Below are positions 8,261-18,446 of a stretch of 64,000 nucleotides of DNA, piece after piece. The position numbers and the translations under genes were made by a program. Under the pieces are notes generated by a model that did no database searches, was not told the DNA's origin, and was given only the letters and a program-made list of their open reading frames with translations. Source of the stretch: Sphingomonas hankyongi (GTDB lineage: Bacteria > Pseudomonadota > Alphaproteobacteria > Sphingomonadales > Sphingomonadaceae); contig NZ_JAMGBE010000003.1 in NCBI RefSeq assembly GCF_023516575.1, positions 434,001 to 498,000 on the forward strand, given 5' to 3'. Position 1 is the first letter of the stretch, and the number at the start of each line of letters is the position of its first letter.

Positions 8261-10066
8261 ATGCACGGTGAGTTCAGCACGTCCGGTTTCAGCGATGCGC
8301 TCGTGGTGCTGGGAGCTGCGGGGATCATCATCCCAGCGTTCACGCGGTTCCGTATTAGCCCGGTCATCGGTTTCATCCTGATTGGGATCTTCGTCGGGCC
8401 GTTCGGGCTCGGCGCATTGACGCACAGCTATCCGGGGCTGAACTACGTTTCGATCTCGGACGCCGAACGGATCGAACCGTTCGCCGAGCTCGGGATCGTG
8501 CTCCTCCTCTTCTCCGCCGGCCTCCACATCAGTTTTCGCCGGCTACAGGCGATGCGACACACCGTTTTCGGGGTCGGAAGTGCGGAGCTGATCGGAAGCG
8601 CCGTCCTGATCAGCGGCGGGCTCCTGGCCTTTGGCGTAGCTCCGCAACCCGCGATCGCGCTGGGACTTGCGCTGTCCCTTTCGTCCACGGCCCTCGTCCT
8701 TCCCATCTCCGGCGTGGAAGGGCCCGTGGGCCGCTCCGCATTCGCCATGTTGCTGTTCGAAGATCTGGCGCTCGTGCCGATGCTCTTCGCGATCGAGGTC
8801 ATCGGCGGTCACGCAGAAGGTAGGGAATTCATTCGCACCGCCCTGCTCGCGATAGTCCTGGTCGCGGCCATGCTTGCCATCGGCCGGCTCGCTCTGCCCT
8901 CGCTCTTCGCCCAGGCGGCAAGAGCCAAGAACCCTGAACTCTTCCTCGCGATCAGTCTCCTGACGGTGATCCTCGCCAGCCTCGCGACAAGCGCGGTCGG
9001 GCTCTCTCCGATCCTGGGCGCGCTCATCGCCGGCATTCTGATCGGCGAAACGGATTACCATGCGGAGGTCGAAACGATCGTCGCTCCGCTGGCCGGTCTG
9101 GCGCTGGGGATATTCCTGATCACCGTTGGAATGCGCATCGATCTCCGGACGGTCACGCAGGAATGGCCTACGATCCTCGGCGCGGCCGCCGCAGTGCTGA
9201 TCGCCAAGGCGATCGTCACGACGCTGTTGCTTAGAGTATCTGGATCACGGCGAGCCGTTTCCGTCGAGACAGGCATATTGATGGCCAGTCCGTCCGAAAC
9301 GAGTCTGATCGTGATCTCCGCCGCAGCGGGGGCCGGACTGCTTGCCGCAAGCGAGGCCAATTTCTGGACGACCGTGACCGCGATCGGACTGACGGTCACG
9401 CCGCTGCTAGCCAAGCTCGGCCGTTTTGCCGGGAAGCGCGCCGCCGCCCAGCATCTCGCCGATGAGCTCGATTCGACCGTGGAGGGAGCGAAACTGGGGC
9501 AGGTCTTTGTCCTTGGCTTCGGGCGCGTCGGACGGATCGTCGCCGAAATGCTCGAAGCGCATGGCAAGGACTATCTCGCGGTCGATGCCGACATTGACGG
9601 AGTCGCCGCTGCACGAGCCGACGGTTACGACGTGCTTTTCGGTGATGTGTCCCGGCCAGAATTTCTGAAGCGCCTCGCAAAGCGCGAGCCGAGCGCCTTC
9701 ATTCTTACGATGGACAATCCGGTGCTGGTCGGCCGGCTGACACGCGCGCTTCGCAAGGCATTCCCGGATCTGCCGATCATCGCTCGAGCTCGCGATACCA
9801 GCCACGCGAGCAAGCTTTACCGCGCCGGGGTGACCGACGCCGTCCCGGAAACGCTCGAAGCGTCGCTCCAGCTATCGGAAGCGGCGCTGGTCGATCTTGG
9901 CGTCGCGATGGGACCGGTCATCGCGAGCATTCATGAAAAGCGCAGCGAACTTCGCGCGCGCATCATGCAAGAAGCCGAACTGGATGAAATCCCGGCTTTG
10001 GGGCGACGGCTAAGAGACGTTCAGACGTCCCCCGCTGGATCAAACCGAAGCACCCCCGCGGTATAG
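8261..10066 (+). CDS. CPA2-family cation:proton antiporter with TrkA-N domain
   Basis: This inner-membrane protein has 601 residues. About 12 hydrophobic helices (1-395) form a Na+/H+-exchanger-type transport domain like KefB/KefC/YbaL. They are followed from about residue 412 by a cytosolic RCK/TrkA-N domain whose Rossmann motif is VFVLGFGRVGRIVAE. Such proteins move K+ or Na+ against protons and are gated by nucleotide. No ancillary KefF/KefG subunit is adjacent. The last 46 bases overlap the convergent GFA gene. The ion cannot be told from sequence. Confidence 0.9.
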   Translation: MHGEFSTSGFSDALVVLGAAGIIIPAFTRFRISPVIGFILIGIFVGPFGLGALTHSYPGLNYVSISDAERIEPFAELGIVLLLFSAGLHISFRRLQAMRHTVFGVGSAELIGSAVLISGGLLAFGVAPQPAIALGLALSLSSTALVLPISGVEGPVGRSAFAMLLFEDLALVPMLFAIEVIGGHAEGREFIRTALLAIVLVAAMLAIGRLALPSLFAQAARAKNPELFLAISLLTVILASLATSAVGLSPILGALIAGILIGETDYHAEVETIVAPLAGLALGIFLITVGMRIDLRTVTQEWPTILGAAAAVLIAKAIVTTLLLRVSGSRRAVSVETGILMASPSETSLIVISAAAGAGLLAASEANFWTTVTAIGLTVTPLLAKLGRFAGKRAAAQHLADELDSTVEGAKLGQVFVLGFGRVGRIVAEMLEAHGKDYLAVDADIDGVAAARADGYDVLFGDVSRPEFLKRLAKREPSAFILTMDNPVLVGRLTRALRKAFPDLPIIARARDTSHASKLYRAGVTDAVPETLEASLQLSEAALVDLGVAMGPVIASIHEKRSELRARIMQEAELDEIPALGRRLRDVQTSPAGSNRSTPAV

Positions 10067-10467
10067 GTCCTGTGCTGCGGGTCATCCGCGGGATGCCGGC
10101 TACCGTCGTAAACGACCACCTCCTCGAAATCGAAGGGCGACAGTCCTGCAAGGCAGGCGACGTTGATGCCTAACTCGTTCGGGTTGGACCGGCGCTTGTG
10201 GTGGGTGTAGATCCCGCAAACCGAGCAAAAATGGTGCTCGGCGCTCTTCGTGTTGAAGCGATAGGTCGCCAGCTTGTCGGCGCCCTCATGGACTTCGAAG
10301 CCCTGAATGCTACCCGTCACGGCGATTGCGCCGCGCATCCGGCAGATCGAACAAGTGCATCGACGCGCGGACGCGAGCCCTTTTGGAAGTTCGGCCGTGA
10401 ATTTCACAGCACCGCAATGGCAGGATCCGCGAAGCGTGATCGGATCGCCGCTCTGCGTGTTGATCAC
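10021..10467 (-). CDS. GFA/CENP-V family zinc protein
   Basis: This 148-residue protein has the zinc-ligand pattern of the glutathione-dependent formaldehyde-activating (GFA) family. [10 protein letters not shown] (14-23) gives the first CxC, CTCSIC (37-42) the next cysteines, and FCSVCG a third pair. The family name comes from a glutathione-formaldehyde condensation activity, but most members are uncharacterised. Its ATG overlaps the alaS stop by 4 bases, so it is probably translated from the alaS transcript. No formaldehyde dehydrogenase is nearby to support a detoxification role. Confidence 0.88.
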   Translation of the reverse strand: MINTQSGDPITLRGSCHCGAVKFTAELPKGLASARRCTCSICRMRGAIAVTGSIQGFEVHEGADKLATYRFNTKSAEHHFCSVCGIYTHHKRRSNPNELGINVACLAGLSPFDFEEVVVYDGSRHPADDPQHRTYTAGVLRFDPAGDV

Positions 10468-13115
10468 GCGGCGACCTTCTCCAGCGCGTCCCTGACAGCA
10501 TCCAGCGCCGCCTGAGCCTTGGAACCGTCGGGACCGCCGCCCTGGGCCATATCGGGACGGCCGCCGCCCCCCTGCCCGCCGAGCGTAGCAACCGCGGCTT
10601 TCAACAGGTCGACGGCACTTACCTGTCCCGCGAGGTCATCCGTGACGCCGACCGCAACGCTGGCCCGGCCCTCATTCACAGCCACGAGGGCGCCGATGCC
10701 GGAGCCAAGCCGCTTCTTCATTTCGTCAACAGCTGCGCGCAAGCCCTTGGGATCAAAGCCATCCACGACCTGGCCGAGAAATTTATGCCCATTGACCTCT
10801 TCGGGCGCGGGACCCTCGGATTTCGCGGCCCCGCCCATCGCCAGAGCTTTTTTGGCGTCCGCAAGCTCGCGCTCCAGGCGCTTGCGATCCTCCACGAGCG
10901 CAGCGATGCGCGCGGGCACCTCGTCAGGTGCGGCTTTCAGCGTCGCCGCCGCTTCGCGAAGTTTCGAATCACGGTCGGTCAGCCAGCGTCGGGCAGCCTC
11001 TCCGGTCAGCGCCTCGATCCGGCGGACCCCTGAGCTGACTGCGCTTTCGCTGATGATCTTGAGGAGCTGGATATCGCCGAGGGCACGAACATGCGTTCCG
11101 CCGCACAGTTCCACCGAATAGTCGGCATCGGCGCCGCGACCCATCGAGAGCACGCGAACCTCGTCGCCATATTTCTCGCCGAAAAGCGCCATGGCTCCCG
11201 CCGCGATCGCGTCGTCAGGAGTCATCAGCCGCGTGGTGACGGCCTCGTTACCGCGAATCTGCGCATTCACATCGGCCTCGACCTGATCGATCTCTTCCCG
11301 CGTCAGCGCCTTCGGGTGCGAGAAGTCGAAGCGGAAATAATCGGGCGCGACCAGGCTGCCTTTCTGGGTCACATGCGTCCCAAGCCGATGTCGAAGCGCG
11401 GCGTGCAGGAGGTGCGTTGCGCTATGATTGGCCCGCACGCGGTCACGCCGCATGGAGTCGACGATCTGGTGGACGCTCTCACCGACGGAGAGTTCGCCGC
11501 GAGTGATCTTGGTCCGAAGGACGTGAAGCTTGCCCAAGGGTTTTGACGTGTCCTCGACTTCGCCAGATAAACCCTTGAGTGTGCTTAGCTTTCCGGTGTC
11601 GCCGATTTGTCCGCCGCTCTCGCCGTAGAAAGGTGTCTGGTTGAGGAGCACCTCGACCGTCTCGCCGACCTCGGCGCTTTGAACGCGTGCGCCATCCTTG
11701 ACGATCGCAAGCACGACGCCCTCGCCCTCGTCGCCGGAATAGCCCGTGAACTCGGTCGCGCCATATTCCTCGGCAAGGTCGAACCAGATGTCGTCGCTCG
11801 CCTTCGACCCGGAACCCTTCCATGCGGCACGCGCTTTGGCCTTCTGCTCGGCCATGGCGCGCTCGAAGCCGTCCTGATCGACCCGAAGTTCCTTCTCGAT
11901 CAGCGCCTGCTCGGTGAGGTCGAGCGGAAAGCCATAAGTGTCGTATAGCTTGAAGGCGGTCTCACCCGAGAGCGTTTCGCCCTTCCCCAGGCCCTCGGTT
12001 GCTTCATCCAGCAGCTTGAGCCCAGTCGCAAGCGTCTGGCGGAACCGAACTTCCTCCTGCTGCAGCGTGGCTTCGATCAGCGGCTGGGCGCGAACAAGCT
12101 CGGGATAAGCGGCGCCCATTTCCGAGACGAGCGACGGCACCAGTCGGTGCATCAAGGGCTCGCTGGCGCCCAGAAGGTGCGCGTGGCGCATTGCACGGCG
12201 CATGATGCGGCGGAGAACGTAACCCCTGCCCTCATTGGCCGGCAGCACGCCGTCCGCAACGAGGAAGCCAGAAGCCCGCAGGTGGTCGGCTATGATGCGA
12301 TGGCTCGCGGCCATGTCCGCCGACTTGTTCGACGTCAGCGACTCCGAGGCATGGATGAGCGCTTTGAACGTGTCCGTCTCGTAATTGTCGTGAACCCCCT
12401 GCAGCACCGCGGAGACACGCTCCAGGCCCATGCCCGTATCGATCGACTTCTTCGGCAGTTCGGACACGATCTCGCCCGCCGCCTGCTCATACTGCATGAA
12501 GACGAGGTTCCAGATCTCGACGAACCGGTCGCCATCCTCATCGGGGCTTCCGGGCGGCCCGCCAGGCAAATGATCGCCATGATCGTAGAAGATCTCCGAG
12601 CAGGGCCCGCAGGGACCGTCGTCGCCCATCGCCCAGAAATTGTCCTTCGTGGGAATTCGGACGATCCTGCTCTCGGGAAGGCCGGCAATCTTCTTCCACA
12701 GATCGAATGCTTCGTCGTCGGTGTGATAGACGGTCGCCGTCAGCCGGTCCGGACTAAGACCCCATTCCTTCGTAATGAGGTTCCACGCCAACTCGATCGC
12801 GCGATCCTTGAAATAATCGCCGAACGAGAAATTCCCGAGCATTTCGAAGAAGGTATGGTGGCGCGCGGTGTAGCCGACATTGTCGAGGTCGTTGTGCTTG
12901 CCGCCGGCGCGGACGCACTTCTGCGAACTGGTGGCCTGGCTGTACGGCCGCGTCTCAAGCCCCGTGAACACATTCTTGAACGGCACCATCCCCGCGTTGA
13001 CGAACATGAGCGTCGGATCGTTGTGCGGCACCAGCGGGGCCGACGGGACGCGCGCGTGGCCGTTCTTCTCAAAATAATCGAGGAATCCGCGCCGGATGTC
13101 GTTGGTCGTGGTCAT
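10464..13115 (-). CDS. alaS: Alanyl-tRNA synthetase
   Basis: AlaRS charges tRNA-Ala. From the ATG at 13115 the protein has 883 residues, close to E. coli (876). The class II core includes [13 protein letters not shown]. The editing domain holds [12 protein letters not shown] and the CGGTHV zinc motif, followed by the C-terminal C-Ala domain. The reading frame extends 13 codons upstream, but the family N-terminus ([12 protein letters not shown]) supports the chosen start. No strong Shine-Dalgarno is visible. It diverges from mtgA. Confidence 0.97.
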   Translation of the reverse strand: MTTTNDIRRGFLDYFEKNGHARVPSAPLVPHNDPTLMFVNAGMVPFKNVFTGLETRPYSQATSSQKCVRAGGKHNDLDNVGYTARHHTFFEMLGNFSFGDYFKDRAIELAWNLITKEWGLSPDRLTATVYHTDDEAFDLWKKIAGLPESRIVRIPTKDNFWAMGDDGPCGPCSEIFYDHGDHLPGGPPGSPDEDGDRFVEIWNLVFMQYEQAAGEIVSELPKKSIDTGMGLERVSAVLQGVHDNYETDTFKALIHASESLTSNKSADMAASHRIIADHLRASGFLVADGVLPANEGRGYVLRRIMRRAMRHAHLLGASEPLMHRLVPSLVSEMGAAYPELVRAQPLIEATLQQEEVRFRQTLATGLKLLDEATEGLGKGETLSGETAFKLYDTYGFPLDLTEQALIEKELRVDQDGFERAMAEQKAKARAAWKGSGSKASDDIWFDLAEEYGATEFTGYSGDEGEGVVLAIVKDGARVQSAEVGETVEVLLNQTPFYGESGGQIGDTGKLSTLKGLSGEVEDTSKPLGKLHVLRTKITRGELSVGESVHQIVDSMRRDRVRANHSATHLLHAALRHRLGTHVTQKGSLVAPDYFRFDFSHPKALTREEIDQVEADVNAQIRGNEAVTTRLMTPDDAIAAGAMALFGEKYGDEVRVLSMGRGADADYSVELCGGTHVRALGDIQLLKIISESAVSSGVRRIEALTGEAARRWLTDRDSKLREAAATLKAAPDEVPARIAALVEDRKRLERELADAKKALAMGGAAKSEGPAPEEVNGHKFLGQVVDGFDPKGLRAAVDEMKKRLGSGIGALVAVNEGRASVAVGVTDDLAGQVSAVDLLKAAVATLGGQGGGGRPDMAQGGGPDGSKAQAALDAVRDALEKVAA

Positions 13116-13200
13116 TGTGCTCGATGATGTAAATGTTGCGCTGCAGTGCGGCAAGGCGAGCCCCTTGGCACGAGGCGGTCGCGCCCGCTAGCAGGCGGTC

Positions 13201-14178
13201 GTGGCAAAAGCTGGCTCCATCCCCCGTTACAAGCGGCAACGACGCCGCCAACCGCGATCACCGATCGCGCGACTCATCGGCTGGATCGTGAAGCTAGTCG
13301 TCGCTTTTTTCGTCGTCTCGATCCTCTGGGTTCTCGCCTACCGATTCGTACCGCCCCCCATCACCGGCACGATGCTTGGAGACGTTTTCGCCGGGCGCGG
13401 CCTCACGAAGGATTGGATGTCAATCAACGAGATCGACCGCGACATGGTCCGCGGCGTGATTGCAGCCGAAGACAGCAAGTTCTGTTCGCATAACGGCTTC
13501 GACATAGAAGCCATTGAAGATGCGATGAAACGTAACGCTTCAGGTGGACGAATCAGAGGCGGCTCAACGATTAGCCAACAGACCGCGAAGAACGCTTTCC
13601 TGTGGCAGGGCGGCGGCTATTTCCGTAAAGGACTCGAAGCCTGGTTCACGTTCCTCATCGAGCACCTCTGGGGCAAGCGCCGGATCATGGAAGTCTATCT
13701 CAACGTCGCCGAAACCGGCATCGGGACCTATGGCGTCAACGCCGGCTCGCAACGCTATTTCGGCCATGACGCGAGCGCCATGAGCGCCACGGAAGCAGCG
13801 CGAATCGCTGCCGTTCTGCCCCTTCCAAAGAAGCGGGGTGCCGTCGCTCCCAAAGGCTTCACGCGGCGATACGGGAATACGATCAGCGCGCGGATTGGTG
13901 TCGTCGGCCGCGATGGCCTCGACGCATGCGTCTACCGGGGGACGAAGGCCCCGGCGAACAAGGCGCCTCCGCCCGTAAGCAAGGCGCCGCGACCTTTGCC
14001 GGGTGAGGAGTATGAAAGCGCAAAGGCGCTGCCGCCGGTCGAAAATGTCGTGCAGGAGTTACCGCCGGCGTCGACGGAGCCCCTGGTCGTAAACGAGCCA
14101 ACGCCCGCCGAGCCTCAAAACCCGGTCCAGATACCTCCGCCATCCGAACAGCCTCAGGATCCCGCGAACGGCGTCTAG
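13201..14178 (+). CDS. mtgA: Monofunctional peptidoglycan glycosyltransferase
   Basis: MtgA polymerises lipid II glycan chains without a transpeptidase domain. The 325-residue protein, read from a GTG start, has a basic N-terminus and one membrane helix (about 28-50). A GT51 domain follows with the catalytic-Glu region AAEDSKFCSHNGFD and the motif GGSTISQQTAKN. From about residue 245 a Pro/Glu-rich, low-complexity tail of about 80 residues follows, longer than in E. coli MtgA (about 240 residues). The tail may reach into the periplasm. Confidence 0.92.
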   Translation: MAKAGSIPRYKRQRRRQPRSPIARLIGWIVKLVVAFFVVSILWVLAYRFVPPPITGTMLGDVFAGRGLTKDWMSINEIDRDMVRGVIAAEDSKFCSHNGFDIEAIEDAMKRNASGGRIRGGSTISQQTAKNAFLWQGGGYFRKGLEAWFTFLIEHLWGKRRIMEVYLNVAETGIGTYGVNAGSQRYFGHDASAMSATEAARIAAVLPLPKKRGAVAPKGFTRRYGNTISARIGVVGRDGLDACVYRGTKAPANKAPPPVSKAPRPLPGEEYESAKALPPVENVVQELPPASTEPLVVNEPTPAEPQNPVQIPPPSEQPQDPANGV

Positions 14179-14215
14179 CCCTGCGCCGAACGGTTCGCGA
14201 ACTGCCTTCGCGAGC

Positions 14216-14241
14216 GGAACGGCGCCTCTTCCCTGACCGTT
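14216..14241 (+). promoter_or_regulatory. EcfG-type general stress promoter
   Basis: GGAAC (14216-14220), a 17-bp spacer and CGTT (14238-14241) form an exact match to the EcfG consensus of the alphaproteobacterial PhyR/NepR/EcfG stress response. The hemerythrin-protein ATG lies 31 bases downstream with a perfect Shine-Dalgarno between. Confidence 0.75.
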
Positions 14242-14272
14242 GAACCCCCAAATTCAGCCAAGGAGGAATAGT

Positions 14273-14932
14273 ATGGCAACGCGTACCCAAAGCCGCCAAT
14301 CCAATCGGGCAACTTCCAACCGCAGCTCCTCGCCGCGCCCGGCTTCGAGCCAATCCCGAAGCCGCGATAGCCGCAGCGCCTTTTCCTGGGGCGACGGCGC
14401 GGGTCCGGTTATCGCCGCAGCACTTGGCGGAGTGGCGATCGGGTTGGCTGCAAATTACGGTCGCAAGGCGCTGATGCAGGGCATGGAAGCCGCCGTTGGC
14501 GATTGGGACGAGATCCTCTCAGCAGAACATGACGTGGGCCTCGCCGTCTTCGACAAGATGCTCGCCACCGATGAGAGCCAGACGTTCAAGCGCAAGATGC
14601 TGCTGATGAAGCTCACCCATGCGCTCGACAAGCACGCGCACCAGGAAGAAATGGTCGTTTATCCGGCGCTGCGCGAAGCCAATGAGGCAGTCGACGCCGA
14701 CCACCTTGAAGGCGAGCACGGCTACATAAAGACGTTCATTTACGATCTGAACGAGATGGGCCCGGATGCCTCCAACTGGCTCGAAAAAGTGCGGGAGTTC
14801 CGGGCGCTCGTTTCCAAGCATGCGCATATGGAAGAGGAGCAGGTGTTCCCGCGCTTCAAGCAGGCCCTGAGTGAAGAACAGAACGCGCGGATCACGAGCC
14901 TCGTGAATCGCGACGGCTTCTGGATGGCCTGA
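14273..14932 (+). CDS. Hemerythrin-domain protein with Ser/Arg-rich N-terminus
   Basis: This 219-residue protein was started at the ATG 6 bases after a perfect AGGAGG (14261-14266). Residues 1-38 are rich in Ser and Arg, and a Gly/Ala-rich hydrophobic stretch follows (about 44-62). A four-helix hemerythrin domain then carries the di-iron ligand motifs AEHDVG, HALDKHAHQEE, EGEHGY and KHAHMEEEQVFP. Such domains bind O2, NO or iron. The exact EcfG promoter upstream points to a role in stress or oxidative protection. Confidence 0.92.
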   Translation: MATRTQSRQSNRATSNRSSSPRPASSQSRSRDSRSAFSWGDGAGPVIAAALGGVAIGLAANYGRKALMQGMEAAVGDWDEILSAEHDVGLAVFDKMLATDESQTFKRKMLLMKLTHALDKHAHQEEMVVYPALREANEAVDADHLEGEHGYIKTFIYDLNEMGPDASNWLEKVREFRALVSKHAHMEEEQVFPRFKQALSEEQNARITSLVNRDGFWMA

Positions 14933-14938
14933 CGCCGT

Positions 14939-17900
14939 TCAGCCGACGAGGGCGAGCTTCGGCGCTTCCTGAAGTGACAGGTCGACGCTCCCCTCCCCGG
15001 TTAGGAGCTCGATCCTGGCCGCAAGCTCGCCATCGAGGGCAAAATCGCGCCCCGCGATGATCGAAGCCTCGCGGGCCGAGCTTATGGGAACGACAAACCT
15101 GACCAGGCCATTGCTGCCGCGAACTGCTTTAAGCTCGGAAACCAGCCTCTGGATGACCGATGCGTCTGTAACTCGCACCGTCATTTGCAAGCGCGTTCGC
15201 TTTGCCAGCTCCGCCAGCGGCTGAAACCGCTTGATCGTTACGCGCGGCGTCTCGTCGCCGGCGCGGCAGTCCAATTCAACGCCCAGCAAACCGCACAGCC
15301 CCTCTTTCGCCGCGCTTTCGAGCGCCGCGCATACGTCGTCGTCGAATGCCGTGCAGACGAATTGGCCGGAACTATCGCTGAGCGTCGCCATCATATACCG
15401 GCGACCCTTGGCTGAAACGCGCCAGCGGCTGTCTTCGACCAGGCCGGCCATCGTCGCCCCGACACGCTCCCCTTCTGCAATCCGCGTCTCGGCGATCTCC
15501 GCGAAGGTGCGCACCTTGTGAGCGGCAAGGACGTGGCGATGCGTGTCGACCGGATGAGCGGAGAAATAGAAGCCAAATGCCTCGCGCTCCGCAGACATCC
15601 GCTGCGCAAGAGACCATGTGGCATCTCGCGGCATCCGAATGGGCGCGGCTTCCGCTGAGTTGACTCCAAACAGCCCGGCTTGGCCACTCGTGCGCTGGTC
15701 GTGGGCGCTTGCAGCATGCGCCAAAATCGTCTCGGCCGCAGCGAACACCGCCGCCCGATCGGGCTTGATGCTGTCGAATGCGCCAGCCGCGGCAAGGCTT
15801 TCAAGCTGCCGCCGATTGAGCAAGCGCGGATCGATGCGGGCCGCGAAGTCCTCCAGGCTCGAGAAAGGTCCGCCGCGCTCGCGCTCTTCGACGAGCGCGT
15901 CCATCGCCTTCTCGCCGACACCCTTGAGAGCCCCGAGCGCATAGCGAACCGCATCGTTTTCCACGGTGAAATGGGCGCGGCTGGCGTTGATGTCCGGCGT
16001 CAGGCAGGCAACGTCGCCGCGACGCAAATCTTCTACGAAGATGCCGAGCTTGTCGGTCAGCGCCATGTCGAAGCTCATCGAGGCCGCGTAGAACTCCGGC
16101 CGGTGATGCGCTTTCAGCCATGCGGTGTGGTAGGCGACGAGAGCATAAGCCGCAGCGTGGCTCTTGTTGAAGCCGTAGCCGGCGAACTTGTCGATCAAGT
16201 CGAACAGCTCATTGGCCTTGGTAGCCGGGATTTGGTGGTGCTCCGCGCAACCTTCGACGAAGGTGGCTCGCTGGGCGTCCATCTCAGACTTGATCTTCTT
16301 GCCCATTGCCCGACGGAGCAGGTCGGCGCTTCCGAGCGAATAGCCGGCTAGCACCTGCGCCGCCTGCATCACCTGCTCCTGGTAGACGAAAATGCCGTAG
16401 GTCTCGGCAAGAATGCCTTCGAGCAGCGGGTGCGGATATTCGATTGGGGCCCGGCCGTTCTTGCGGTCCCCGAACAACGGGATGTTGTCCATGGGGCCCG
16501 GCCGGTACAGCGCAACGAGGGCGATGATATCCTCGAACTTCGTCGGCCGGACCGCTGCCAGCGTGCGCCGCATGCCTTCGGATTCCAGCTGGAAGACCCC
16601 GACCGTGTCACCGCGCTGGAGCAACTCGTAAACGGCATCGTCATCCCAGCGCAGGCTGGCGAAATCTATGTCGATCCCCTGTTCCGCCAGTAACCGCTGG
16701 CCCTCCTTCAGGACCGACAGGGTCTTGAGTCCCAGGAAGTCGAACTTCACCAGCCCCGCCGCCTCGACATATTTCATGTCGAACTGGGTCACCGGCATCT
16801 CGGAGCGCGGATCGCGATAGAGCGGCACCAGCTCGTCCAGCGGCCGGTCGCCGATCACCACGCCTGCGGCATGGGTAGAGGCGTGGCGGGGAAGCCCTTC
16901 GAGCTTCATTCCCAGGTCGAACAAGCGCTTGACGTCCTTGTCGCTTCGATATTCGGCCGCAACCTCGGACACCCCGTTGAGAGACCGCTCCAGCGTCCAT
17001 GGATCGGTCGGATGGTTCGGGATCAATTTCGCAAGTCGGTCGACCTGGCCATAGGGCATCTGCAGTACGCGGCCCGTATCCTTGAGTACCGCACGCGCTT
17101 TCAGTCGCCCGAAAGTGATGATCTGCGCGACCTTGTCGCGGCCGTACTTGCGCTGGACGTAGGCGATGACCTTGTCGCGATGGGTTTCGCAGAAATCGAT
17201 GTCGAAGTCGGGCATCGACACGCGTTCCGGATTGAGGAACCGTTCGAACAGCAGGTTCAGCGCAATCGGATCTAGGTCAGTAATGGTGAGCGCCCACGCA
17301 ACGACCGAGCCGGCGCCCGATCCGCGGCCCGGGCCCACCGGTATGTCATTGGCCTTCGCCCATTTGATGAAGTCGGCGACGATCAGGAAGTAGCCGGCAA
17401 ACCCCATGCCGACGATGATTTCGAGCTCATAATCGAGCCGGTCGAGATAGGCCTGACGATCTTCGGCGCTGCGGTCCTTCAGACGCTCGGCCAAGCCTGC
17501 ATGAGCGTCGCGCCGAAGCTGTTCGTCCTCGTCCTCTCCGAGGCGGGGCAGGATCGGCTTCCGCTGAGGAGCCGCCACGGCGCAGCGCTGGGCGATCACG
17601 GAAGTGTTGGCGAGCGCCTCGGGGAGGTCGGCGAAGATCTCGGCCATCGCGGCCCCGTCCTTGAGCCAGGCCTCCGCCGAGGAGGAAATCCGGTCGGCCG
17701 TCTCCACATAGGCAGAATTGGCGATGCACAGCATTGCATCATGAGCGGCATGGAAGGACGGGTCGGCATAGGCCGCGGGATTGGTCGCCACGATCGGCAA
17801 ATCGCGATCGTAGGCGAGATCGATGAGCGCCTCTTCCGCGGCCTCTTCCACGCGATCGCCGCGTCGGCTGATCTCGATGTAAAGGCGATCGGCGAACAGC

Positions 17901-18385
17901 GCGCTCAACTCATCGAGATAAGCTTCGGCAGTGCTTCGTTGCCCGTCGGCGAGGAGACGAGCCAGCGCCCCTTCCGCTCCTGCGGTGAGAGCGATCAGCC
18001 CCTCCGAATAACTTCCAAGCTGATCGAAGGCGACATGAGGATCCTCTTCGACGGGACGGTCCAGGTGCGCGGACGACACGAGCTTGCAAAGGTGTGCATA
18101 TCCCGTTTCGTCCTTGGCCAGCAGCGCGAGCCAGTCGATTCCCGCTTCGCCGCCGATCGCCGACGGACGAGAAATGGCCATCATGGTGCCGATGATCGGC
18201 TGGACGCCTTTCGAAAAACAGGCGTCGCCGAACGGCATCGCGCCATAGAGGCCATTGCGATCGGTGAGCGCGACCGCAGGAAAGCCCAGCTTCGCTGCAC
18301 GTTCCGCAATGGTTTTTGGCTCGATTGCCCCTTCGAGCATCGTGAACGAAGAGAAAACGCGCAGCGGAACGTACGGCTGAGTCAC
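14939..18385 (-). CDS. dnaE: DNA polymerase III subunit alpha
   Basis: This is the replicative polymerase catalytic subunit. The 1148 residues hold an N-terminal PHP domain (RVFSSFTMLEGAI near residue 9, ALTDRNGLYG near 39). The polymerase core follows, with PDFDIDFCE carrying the catalytic aspartates and GPGRGSGAGS just before it. Helix-hairpin-helix, OB and C-terminal segments complete the protein. Length and N-terminus fit DnaE1 rather than the shorter error-prone DnaE2. It converges on the hemerythrin gene with 6 bases between. Confidence 0.96.
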   Translation of the reverse strand: MTQPYVPLRVFSSFTMLEGAIEPKTIAERAAKLGFPAVALTDRNGLYGAMPFGDACFSKGVQPIIGTMMAISRPSAIGGEAGIDWLALLAKDETGYAHLCKLVSSAHLDRPVEEDPHVAFDQLGSYSEGLIALTAGAEGALARLLADGQRSTAEAYLDELSALFADRLYIEISRRGDRVEEAAEEALIDLAYDRDLPIVATNPAAYADPSFHAAHDAMLCIANSAYVETADRISSSAEAWLKDGAAMAEIFADLPEALANTSVIAQRCAVAAPQRKPILPRLGEDEDEQLRRDAHAGLAERLKDRSAEDRQAYLDRLDYELEIIVGMGFAGYFLIVADFIKWAKANDIPVGPGRGSGAGSVVAWALTITDLDPIALNLLFERFLNPERVSMPDFDIDFCETHRDKVIAYVQRKYGRDKVAQIITFGRLKARAVLKDTGRVLQMPYGQVDRLAKLIPNHPTDPWTLERSLNGVSEVAAEYRSDKDVKRLFDLGMKLEGLPRHASTHAAGVVIGDRPLDELVPLYRDPRSEMPVTQFDMKYVEAAGLVKFDFLGLKTLSVLKEGQRLLAEQGIDIDFASLRWDDDAVYELLQRGDTVGVFQLESEGMRRTLAAVRPTKFEDIIALVALYRPGPMDNIPLFGDRKNGRAPIEYPHPLLEGILAETYGIFVYQEQVMQAAQVLAGYSLGSADLLRRAMGKKIKSEMDAQRATFVEGCAEHHQIPATKANELFDLIDKFAGYGFNKSHAAAYALVAYHTAWLKAHHRPEFYAASMSFDMALTDKLGIFVEDLRRGDVACLTPDINASRAHFTVENDAVRYALGALKGVGEKAMDALVEERERGGPFSSLEDFAARIDPRLLNRRQLESLAAAGAFDSIKPDRAAVFAAAETILAHAASAHDQRTSGQAGLFGVNSAEAAPIRMPRDATWSLAQRMSAEREAFGFYFSAHPVDTHRHVLAAHKVRTFAEIAETRIAEGERVGATMAGLVEDSRWRVSAKGRRYMMATLSDSSGQFVCTAFDDDVCAALESAAKEGLCGLLGVELDCRAGDETPRVTIKRFQPLAELAKRTRLQMTVRVTDASVIQRLVSELKAVRGSNGLVRFVVPISSAREASIIAGRDFALDGELAARIELLTGEGSVDLSLQEAPKLALVG

Positions 18386-18446
18386 CGCGATACTATGGGG
18401 TCACGGCGCCAACCCGGAAAGCTTTCTCGGCTTACTTATCCACGAT

